Below, one piece after another: positions 31,758 to 37,850 of a stretch of 37,850 nucleotides of DNA. The notes beneath the pieces were generated by a model that had not been told where the DNA came from, ran no database searches, and worked only from the letters and a program-made list of their open reading frames with translations. Both the position numbers and the translations under genes were made by a program. The first letter of the stretch is position 1. Every line of letters begins with the position of its first letter. This DNA is from Bacillota bacterium (GTDB lineage Bacteria; Acidobacteriota; Holophagae; Holophagales; Holophagaceae): contig JAJTBC010000149.1 in the NCBI GenBank assembly GCA_021287085.1, positions 1 to 37,850 of the forward strand. The letters are read 5' to 3'.

Positions 31758-34352
31758 GTGTCTCCCACGTTCCAACGCATCCGATGGCGGCTCGTTTGGA
31801 CCAGTATTCTGGCCCTGGGCCTTTCGTTGGGTTTCTTCTACCTGAACCAGTGGGTGTACGCCTTCTCCGACGATCAGTGCACGTGGATGGTGGAGCGCTA
31901 TGAATCCCAGGAACACGGCCAGAAGGTGGTGCGCCGCCGGGCCGTCATCCGCGAGATCCTGGAAGGCGGAGTGGCCGAAGAGGCGGGTCTCCTGGAAGGC
32001 GACGAACTGCTGATGATCCGGGGCCAGCGGGTGAATCCCGATCGACTCTGGGAAGCCCAGACCTTGGTCAACGACCAACCGGAAGGGCGCATCCTCATCT
32101 ACCTCGTCCGTCGCTACGACACGGAAAAGCGCGACTACCGCATGTTGGCGCTGCCGGTGAAGGTGGCCAAGCCCTTCCACCCCACGCAGTTGATCGTGCT
32201 GCTCACGGGGCTATTGACCTGGGCGCTGGGGTTGCTGGTGGTGGTGTCGTCGCCCCAGCGCAAGATCACGCGCCACTTCTACTATCTGGGCCTGATGGCG
32301 CTCATGATGCCCCTGGCGGTGACCGGCTTCATGGGCAATATGCCAGGGCCTCTGCAGGCCTCCTTCGGGTTCCTGTCCCAGGTGGTCATGGCGCTGGCGC
32401 CGCCGCTCTGGCTGCACTTCTTCCTCCGCTTTCCGTACAGCTTCCCGTTGCGCACCCATCGCCGTTTCCTGGTGATCCTCTACGGCAGCTTCCTGATGGT
32501 CGGGCTCCTGTTCGGGCTGTTCCATCTCCTCACGGCGATCCTGGGGAAGGACATTTTCCAGATGCTCCTCAACCGCTCGCCGTTACGATGGGTGGCCTTG
32601 ACCTACTCCGTCGCTGCGGGGGTCGCCTACATCGCGGGCCTGGCCATGTTCTGGGTGGGCGCGTACAAGCTGCCGGACCGCCGTAGGCGCGGGCTCTTCC
32701 CGGCCTTGCTCTTCTCCACGGCCATTCTCGTGGACCTGATCGTGTTCCTGGTGCTGCAGGCCCAGGCGGGCCAGAGCTTGGCCTTCCAGCGCATCAGCTG
32801 GTGCTTCTTCACCCCTCTGCCGCTGCTGCCGCTCTCCTTTGCCTACGCCGTTCTGCGCCACGGGTTCTTCGATGTGCAGCGGGCCCTGCTGCGCTGGATC
32901 ACGTACTTCGTGGTGCTGGGCCTTACGCTGGTGGCCTACTTCAGCGGGCTGGCCTGGGTGTTCTCCCTGTGGATCCACGCCATTCCCACGGCCTGGGTGG
33001 GGGTGCTCATGGGTGTGCTGGCCCTGCCCATCGGCTGGCTGCTGCGCTGGCTGCTGCTTTCGCTGCGGCGGCTGTTCCGGCGGGATCTGAACCAGGTGCG
33101 AGATCTCCTCTACGGCAGCCTGCGGGAAGGCCGCAAGGGGCTGTCGGAAACGGGGATTCTGAGCAGCCTCAAGGATAGCCTGCGAGAAGCCTATCGACCC
33201 CAGGTGCTGCTGATGCTGCCGGTGGAGCAGCGTTCCATTCTGTTGCCCGCAGTGGAGAGCAACCTCGAAGACGAAGAGGCCGTGAAGGCCCAGCCGTGCT
33301 CATTGCGGCTTCCCATGGATCTCCTGCGGCGGGCGAGGGAAAACCAGGAACTGGTGCTGGGTCTGGGGCCCGATGAATCCGAATGGATTCGAGAGCAGGG
33401 CGACGAGGTGCGGGCCCACGTGGATGCGTTGGAAGCCCAGATCCTGGTGCTGCTGCTGGTGGATGGAACGCCTCACACGGTCTTCCTCTTGGGCGGGAAA
33501 TACGCGGAACTGAACTATGGCCGCGAGGATCGCGAATTGTTGCGGGAGGTGGCCATCGCGGCGGGCACGCTGCTGGAGACCAGCGTGCTGCATCGCCGCC
33601 TGCTGGATCAGGGGCGCATCGAACAGGAGCTTCAGACCGCCCGTCGCATCCAGGAAAGCCTCATCACCTACGAGGCCCCGTGCATTCCCGGCTACCAGAT
33701 GGCGCTGCGCCTGGAACCCGCCCTCGAAACCGGTGGCGATCTGCTGTGGGTGAAGCGGCGGCCCGGAGGCAAGTGGCTGGCGGCGGTGGGAGACGTGAGC
33801 GGCAAGGGCATGGCTGCCGCGCTCTACATGAGCCAGGCCATGGCGCTGCTCAAGTTCGCGGCGCAGCACGAGGACATGGATTTCGAAAAGATCCTGCCCG
33901 CCCTGGACCGGACCCTCCGCAGTCTCATGAGCGCCCGGGATTTCCTCACGCTCGTCCTGCTGGAATGGGACGAATCGGGGGCCTACCGTTTGGCCAGGGC
34001 CGGGCATCCCGGCGCCTTGATCCTGATGGGGTCTCATCGAGAGGACATCCGCGAATGCGCCCCCGCCGGACGGGGCCTGGGCCTTCGTCCGCCGAGTGCG
34101 GGTGGCTGGCAGATCCACGAAGGCGTGATCGAGCCCGGTCAGTGGATCGTGATGTACAGCGACGGCCTCACGGAAGCCATGAACAAGCGCGGGGAACTTT
34201 ACGGCGCGGCGCGGCTGGAGGAGCAGTTGATCCGCATGCGCGCCACGGGTTCGGCGCGGGCCGCCTGCGAAGCCATCTACCGCGATGTGGCCGCTTTCGA
34301 AAACCAGAACCGCGACGACCGAACCTTGTTCATTCTTGCGAGGGATGCCTGA
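31758..34352 (+). CDS. Membrane PP2C/SpoIIE-type phosphatase with PDZ and GAF-like domains
   Basis: An 864-aa multidomain protein. TM helix 1 (about residues 12-32) is followed by a PDZ-like domain (60-135, VIREILEGGVAEEAGLLEGDELL), about eight further helices (142-435) ending in the PLSFAYAVLRHGFFDVQR-type segment common in multi-TM kinase and phosphatase receptors, a basic linker, a divergent GAF-like region (465-610), a short coil (611-635) and the SpoIIE phosphatase domain (640-864). Metal-binding aspartates are intact: GGDLLW (Asp661), GDVSGKG (Asp679), SDGLTEA (Asp802), NRDDRT (853-854). The family dephosphorylates Ser on anti-anti-sigma partners; none is encoded nearby. Start is GTG with AAGG upstream. 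Its stop shares one base with the next start. Confidence 0.88.
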   Translation: MSPTFQRIRWRLVWTSILALGLSLGFFYLNQWVYAFSDDQCTWMVERYESQEHGQKVVRRRAVIREILEGGVAEEAGLLEGDELLMIRGQRVNPDRLWEAQTLVNDQPEGRILIYLVRRYDTEKRDYRMLALPVKVAKPFHPTQLIVLLTGLLTWALGLLVVVSSPQRKITRHFYYLGLMALMMPLAVTGFMGNMPGPLQASFGFLSQVVMALAPPLWLHFFLRFPYSFPLRTHRRFLVILYGSFLMVGLLFGLFHLLTAILGKDIFQMLLNRSPLRWVALTYSVAAGVAYIAGLAMFWVGAYKLPDRRRRGLFPALLFSTAILVDLIVFLVLQAQAGQSLAFQRISWCFFTPLPLLPLSFAYAVLRHGFFDVQRALLRWITYFVVLGLTLVAYFSGLAWVFSLWIHAIPTAWVGVLMGVLALPIGWLLRWLLLSLRRLFRRDLNQVRDLLYGSLREGRKGLSETGILSSLKDSLREAYRPQVLLMLPVEQRSILLPAVESNLEDEEAVKAQPCSLRLPMDLLRRARENQELVLGLGPDESEWIREQGDEVRAHVDALEAQILVLLLVDGTPHTVFLLGGKYAELNYGREDRELLREVAIAAGTLLETSVLHRRLLDQGRIEQELQTARRIQESLITYEAPCIPGYQMALRLEPALETGGDLLWVKRRPGGKWLAAVGDVSGKGMAAALYMSQAMALLKFAAQHEDMDFEKILPALDRTLRSLMSARDFLTLVLLEWDESGAYRLARAGHPGALILMGSHREDIRECAPAGRGLGLRPPSAGGWQIHEGVIEPGQWIVMYSDGLTEAMNKRGELYGAARLEEQLIRMRATGSARAACEAIYRDVAAFENQNRDDRTLFILARDA

Positions 34353-34897
34353 TGGATAGCCCTGCCGCCCCTTCTTCAGCTCCGCATTCCTCGTGGCTCC
34401 TGCGCATCGTGGTGGTGATGCTGGGCCTGCAGATGGGCTTGCTCTGGCTCCAGGGTCGCCTGCTGCATCGCCAGCATCAGGAACTGGTGGATCTGCGCAG
34501 CGACGTGCAATACCTCGCTGAAAGCCTGGATGCGGCGCTGGGAGCGGAGGTCGAAGAAGGCTCGTACGTGCCCATGCATCGGCTTCAGCGGGGCCGCAAG
34601 GGACACGCCTTGGTGCGAGCGGCCGTCTCCAGTGATCCGCCCCAGGAGCCTGCTTCCAACCCGCCCCAGGATCCGGCCATCAAGGAACTGGAGGAGGCCC
34701 GCGCCTCGGCCCAGAAAGCCGTGAAGGATGCACGGGAAGTGCAGTCGAAGCTCTCCTTCGAGGAGAACGCCCGCAAGGCCGAGGAAAAGGCCAAACTCGA
34801 AGCGGCGCAAAGGAAGGGCATCCGTTGGCACTACATCGCTCTTGGCGTGGGGGTGCTCGCATTGATCGTGCGCGTGTGGCTTCGCCGCAGAGGATAG
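34352..34897 (+). CDS. TM-coiled-coil-TM protein, unknown function
   Basis: A 181-aa protein with an N-terminal helix (about residues 15-36), a charged region with short helices (40-95), a Pro-rich spacer (DPPQEPASNPPQDP), a coiled coil (110-158, rich in Ala/Lys/Glu) and a C-terminal helix (160-176) ending LRRRG. The two helices would make a hairpin with the coil on one side of the membrane. The ATG overlaps the phosphatase stop (TGATG), so translation is coupled. I recognise no family; a scaffold for the neighbouring membrane proteins is inference. Confidence 0.6.
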   Translation: MDSPAAPSSAPHSSWLLRIVVVMLGLQMGLLWLQGRLLHRQHQELVDLRSDVQYLAESLDAALGAEVEEGSYVPMHRLQRGRKGHALVRAAVSSDPPQEPASNPPQDPAIKELEEARASAQKAVKDAREVQSKLSFEENARKAEEKAKLEAAQRKGIRWHYIALGVGVLALIVRVWLRRRG

Positions 34898-34905
34898 GAG
34901 GCTTC

Positions 34906-36213
34906 ATGACTGAACATAGGCTCTGGAAATGGCGTGGCTTCCTGGCGCTGGGCGCGGCCCTGGCGGTGCTGTGGTTCACTCTGCGGCTGATCGGAAGGCT
35001 GAAAGGCGGGAATACCCAGTTGCTTCAGATCGTCGTCCTGGGGCTGGGCCTGGGGGCCGTGGTGGCGGTGGGCCTGGCCTGGGGCAATTCCATCCTGCAA
35101 AGCGGTCGGGCTTCCGAGAGTCGGCAGAACCCTTTGCTGGGTTGGCTGGATCGCGGCTGGAAGCGCGTGGCGCTGCTATTCCGGTCCGACGCCGCGGAAG
35201 CCCATTACCAATGGGCGCTGGCTTCGCCATACGCGGATCGCGCCCTGGAGCACATGGAAGAGGCGGCCCGGCGGGGGCATCGCGAGGCCCATTTCGAGCT
35301 GGGGCTGTTCCAGACGACCCGCGGCATGGGCGAGGCGGGCCGCGAACTGGCCCTGCGTCATTTCCGGCGCGCCGCGGAACTGGGCCATGCGGAGGCGGCC
35401 TTCCATCTGGCCGAAGGCCTTCGCTGGGGAGCTGGCGATAGGAAGGATCGGGCCTCGGCCCACGCCTGGTACCTGCAAAGCGCCCATCGCGGTTGCGCTG
35501 CGGCCATGGCATGGCTTGCCCAGGCTTTCCAGCAGGGCGATGGCGTCGAACCCGATGCCGAAGCCGCCGCCCTTTGGCGCAAACGCCACGAAGCCCTGGG
35601 CGTGGTGCCAGGGCTGCGCACCAGCACGCTGGGCAAAGGCGACGACGACACGCTCCAGCGAGTGGGCGAAGCCGTGGCCTCGGGTTGGAACGATAGCCGC
35701 GCGGCCCTGGAAGCTCAGCCCGGATTTCCCGCCTTCGCGCGAGTGGCGGCCATCACGGCCCAGGTGTTTCTGGTGGGCCTGGCGCTGTTCTTGTTCCTCA
35801 TCACCTTCCTGTACGGAGGCCTCTTCGCCATTCCCGGCTTTCTGGCGCTCGCCGGATTGACCATGCTCCATTTCAAGCTCCGCAAGGAATCCGCCTACTC
35901 CCGCGCCACTCGCCACATGATGGAGGGCGCGGAAAAGGGCGAAGCCGAGGCCTCGTACAAGCTTGGCATGGCCTTCCTGCGCGGCCAGGAACAGATGCCC
36001 CAGGATTTGCTGGAAGCGGCGCGCCACTTCCAGCAGGCCGCAGAGCAAGGCCACCTCGCCGCCATGATCGAACTGGCGGAGTTGCAATGCTGGGGCCCTC
36101 AGGGGCTCCGCAATCCAGAGCAGGGCCGGGCCTGGTTGCAACAGGCCGCCGACCGCGGCCACGCCGAGGCCCGTCTCAAACTCTCCCGTTTGAGCAAGCG
36201 ACCTGAACTCTGA
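34906..36213 (+). CDS. Membrane-anchored Sel1-repeat protein
   Basis: A 435-aa protein. Two N-terminal helices (about residues 11-32 and 38-62) are followed by at least three Sel1 repeats (about 100-220: MEEAARRGHREAHFELG, FRRAAELGHAEAAFHLAEG, YLQSAHRGCAAAMAWLAQ), a membrane hairpin (about 280-325) and two or three more repeats (HMMEGAEKGEAEASYKLG, FQQAAEQGHLAAMIELAE, LQQAADRGHAEARLKLS). Sel1 repeats are alpha-solenoids that hold protein complexes together. The split of repeats by a membrane hairpin is unusual. AGGAGG lies 5 bases before ATG 34906; the gene begins 8 bp after the previous stop, so the three genes form one unit. Confidence 0.8.
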   Translation: MTEHRLWKWRGFLALGAALAVLWFTLRLIGRLKGGNTQLLQIVVLGLGLGAVVAVGLAWGNSILQSGRASESRQNPLLGWLDRGWKRVALLFRSDAAEAHYQWALASPYADRALEHMEEAARRGHREAHFELGLFQTTRGMGEAGRELALRHFRRAAELGHAEAAFHLAEGLRWGAGDRKDRASAHAWYLQSAHRGCAAAMAWLAQAFQQGDGVEPDAEAAALWRKRHEALGVVPGLRTSTLGKGDDDTLQRVGEAVASGWNDSRAALEAQPGFPAFARVAAITAQVFLVGLALFLFLITFLYGGLFAIPGFLALAGLTMLHFKLRKESAYSRATRHMMEGAEKGEAEASYKLGMAFLRGQEQMPQDLLEAARHFQQAAEQGHLAAMIELAELQCWGPQGLRNPEQGRAWLQQAADRGHAEARLKLSRLSKRPEL

Positions 36214-36248
36214 AGGACGCACTGAAGGCAGGCTTGGGCTGCTCGGCC

Positions 36249-37193
36249 TCAAATCCGGCTTCGCAGCGTCTCGATGTAATGCTCCACGGCGTAGTTCATC
36301 CAGCGGAAGCCGCCGCCGGGTTCGCTTCCCAGATAGCCGCAGTGGCCGCCCTGGCGCTCGATGTGGGCGTGGACGGAAGGGGAGATGGGGCCGAGATCGG
36401 AGGCGGGCGCGAAAGGATCGTCCAGGCTGGCCAGCAGCACGAAGGGCCGTTGAATGCCTGCCAAGTAGGGGCCGCAGCTGCATCGAGCATAGTAGTCCTG
36501 GCGGCTCGCAAAGCCCGCCTGAGGGGCCGTATAGGCTTCGTCGAAATCCCGCAGCGAATGCAGATCCGGCAGATCGGGCGCGTCGGGAACGCCCGCCACA
36601 TGCTCGTGCATGAGCTTCAGAAAGCGCAGATCGTACACCCGGTTGAGACCGTGCAACATGCGCAGCGAGCAGACATCGAGATCCCCCGGTGGATTCACCG
36701 CCATGGCGGCGTCGGGCTGCGCCAGGTGATGATCCCGTCCCGTGAGCAGCACCAGCATGGCGGCGCTGAGGGAGAAGCCCACGGCGATGATCTTGCGGCC
36801 TGGAAAGCGTTGGCGAGCGTGGGCGATCACTGCGGCCACGTCTTTCGTGGCGCCGCAGTGGTACGGCTTTCGCGCCAAGCCTCGCCCCAAGCCCGTGCCT
36901 CGGTGGTTGACCGAGATGACCCCGTGCCCTCGTGCCACAGCCCTGGCCGCGCTGCGGCGAAGGTAGTACGAGCCTGCGTTGCCGCCCAGGCCATGCAGAA
37001 GAACGATCACGGTGTCGGTGAGGCCTTCGGCCACTTCCAATCGCAGCTTTTCGCCCGGTTCCACCTCCAGGAACTCAGGTGTGCCGGGCACCGGCACCAT
37101 GGGCGTTTTCACCCGATCCGAAAGGATGGTCTGGAAATGGGGTCCCGGCGCCCAGAGGGCGGGGCGGAAGGGGGCAGGGCGGGGCAGTTCCAT
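36249..37193 (-). CDS. YheT-type alpha/beta hydrolase
   Basis: A 314-aa hydrolase of the AB-hydrolase-4/YheT group. The N-terminus FRPALWAPGPHFQTIL matches the family's WLPGGHLQTL-like opening; LLHGLGGNAGSYYLR supplies the oxyanion region, VNHRGTGLGRG follows, Ser141 lies in GFSLS, Asp in LDDPFAP and His in GGHCGYLG. The usual nucleophile elbow GFSLGG is changed to GFSLSA. Substrate is unknown; relatives act on esters. The start at 37193 is set by homology; GGAAG lies just upstream. It is divergent from the PLP-enzyme gene (64 bp). Confidence 0.85.
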   Translation of the reverse strand: MELPRPAPFRPALWAPGPHFQTILSDRVKTPMVPVPGTPEFLEVEPGEKLRLEVAEGLTDTVIVLLHGLGGNAGSYYLRRSAARAVARGHGVISVNHRGTGLGRGLARKPYHCGATKDVAAVIAHARQRFPGRKIIAVGFSLSAAMLVLLTGRDHHLAQPDAAMAVNPPGDLDVCSLRMLHGLNRVYDLRFLKLMHEHVAGVPDAPDLPDLHSLRDFDEAYTAPQAGFASRQDYYARCSCGPYLAGIQRPFVLLASLDDPFAPASDLGPISPSVHAHIERQGGHCGYLGSEPGGGFRWMNYAVEHYIETLRSRI

Positions 37194-37257
37194 GCTTCCA
37201 GCATAGCGGCTGGGGCAGACTCTTCCCCTGGAAGCCCATTCATGTTTCAACAGTGCC

Positions 37258-37850
37258 ATGGACCCGCTGCTCGATTTCCCGTTGAATCCATGCGTGAAGG
37301 GCTTTCCCCAGGATGCACCGCCCCTGCGTCTGCGGGAGGTGGGAGAGCAGGGATGGAACCTGTTCCATGGGCATCTGGGAAGCCCCGTGGCGGTGCTGCG
37401 TCGCGAGGTGATGGACGAGAACGCCCGCTGGATGCGGGATTTCCTGCGGCGCTCTGGCGCGAGCCTCTGCCCCCACGGCAAGACCACCCTGGCGCCCCAG
37501 CTCTTTCACCGTCAGCTGCAGGATGGCGCCTGGGGTCTTACGCTGGCCACACCCACCCAGGCTCAGATGGCCTTCCACTACGGGATTCCGCGGGTGCTGC
37601 TGGCCAACGAAGTGGTGGATGCGGCGGCGCTGCGGGGCCTCAGTCGCACGGTGGATGCGGATTCGCAGCGGGAGCTGTGGGTTTTCGCCGATTCTCGGGA
37701 AGCAGTAGAAATCATGGCGACGCATTGGTGCGCAGAGAAACCGCTGAACGTGCTGGTGGAAACGGGCATTGCGGGAGGCCGTTGCGGCGCGAGATCCATC
37801 GCCGAAGCCATGGACGTGGCGAGGGCCGTGAAAGCCTCGCCAAAACTTCG
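37258..37850 (+). CDS. PLP-dependent D-amino-acid deaminase/aldolase-like enzyme, 3' end missing
   Basis: An open frame runs from ATG 37258 to the window edge (197 codons) without a stop. The protein has an alanine-racemase-type N-terminal barrel: CPHGKTTLAPQLFHRQL contains Lys75, the expected Schiff-base residue for pyridoxal phosphate, in the PHGKT motif of the D-threonine aldolase/D-serine dehydratase-like group. The opening LNPCVKGFP and the QGWNLFHGHLGSPVAVLRR segment match the bacterial amino-acid deaminase branch. It would act on D-amino acids, releasing ammonia or splitting beta-hydroxy forms; the substrate cannot be fixed from this half. No clear Shine-Dalgarno is visible before the ATG. 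Confidence 0.75.
   Translation, partial: MDPLLDFPLNPCVKGFPQDAPPLRLREVGEQGWNLFHGHLGSPVAVLRREVMDENARWMRDFLRRSGASLCPHGKTTLAPQLFHRQLQDGAWGLTLATPTQAQMAFHYGIPRVLLANEVVDAAALRGLSRTVDADSQRELWVFADSREAVEIMATHWCAEKPLNVLVETGIAGGRCGARSIAEAMDVARAVKASPKL

Noticed and set aside
1-37850. CRISPR arrays, insertion sequences, prophage or toxin-antitoxin genes
   Set aside because: No repeat-spacer pattern, transposase, integrase or phage structural gene was seen; the only repeats are short intergenic ones.

Overview
The window looks like a chromosomal segment of a GC-rich, Gram-negative-type bacterium with a housekeeping and signalling gene set. An mglB-mglA pair, a cyclic-2,3-diphosphoglycerate-synthetase-like GTPase, a secreted C69 dipeptidase beside an OPT peptide transporter, a multi-membrane-pass SpoIIE-type phosphatase, and intergenic 9-nt-period repeats together recall Acidobacteriota of the Holophagae (Geothrix/Holophaga) type. 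That placement is inference; no rRNA is present to confirm it. I see no phage, transposase, CRISPR or plasmid genes. Coding density is high and almost every gene belongs to a recognisable family.

Layout. 1-4.1 kb: end of a short-chain dehydrogenase, a WYL-domain protein with a histone-H1-like tail, aquaporin Z, class II fructose-bisphosphate aldolase, and a 190-bp palindromic non-coding element. 4.1-7.5 kb: exopolyphosphatase (Ppx/GppA-HD), an organophosphate-type MFS antiporter and two tiny membrane proteins. 7.5-12.7 kb: ruvB; an FHA-GAF histidine kinase co-translated with ispF; then a minus-strand set of TlpA-like thioredoxin, a DMT-type small membrane protein and an HD-GYP response regulator. 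12.7-15.5 kb: rarA, tRNA-Asn(GTT) and mglB-mglA. 15.5-20.5 kb: a large AsmA/DUF748 envelope protein, the cPGS-like GTPase with a textbook terminator, and a lone receiver-domain regulator. 20.5-25.5 kb: OPT transporter and C69 dipeptidase in one direction and a secreted alpha/beta hydrolase in the other, sharing a control region. 25.6-31.7 kb: periplasmic cyclophilin and a FabG-like reductase, xseA, sppA, and queE overlapping a FolM-like reductase. 31.7-36.2 kb: a tightly packed three-gene membrane module (PDZ/multi-TM/PP2C phosphatase, a TM-coiled-coil-TM protein, a Sel1-repeat protein). 36.2 kb to the end: a YheT-type hydrolase and the start of a PLP-dependent D-amino-acid enzyme.

How the parts connect. 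Signalling is over-represented for 38 kb: one histidine kinase, two receiver proteins (one with a c-di-GMP phosphodiesterase domain), one PP2C phosphatase and the MglA/MglB switch. Carbon and phosphate handling (aldolase, polyphosphatase, organophosphate antiporter, cPGS-like enzyme) and peptide scavenging (secreted dipeptidase plus OPT importer) are the metabolic themes. The observations I would follow first are the three-gene phosphatase/Sel1 module, the H1-tailed WYL protein, and the family of 9-nt-period intergenic repeats that form long hairpins at gene borders.
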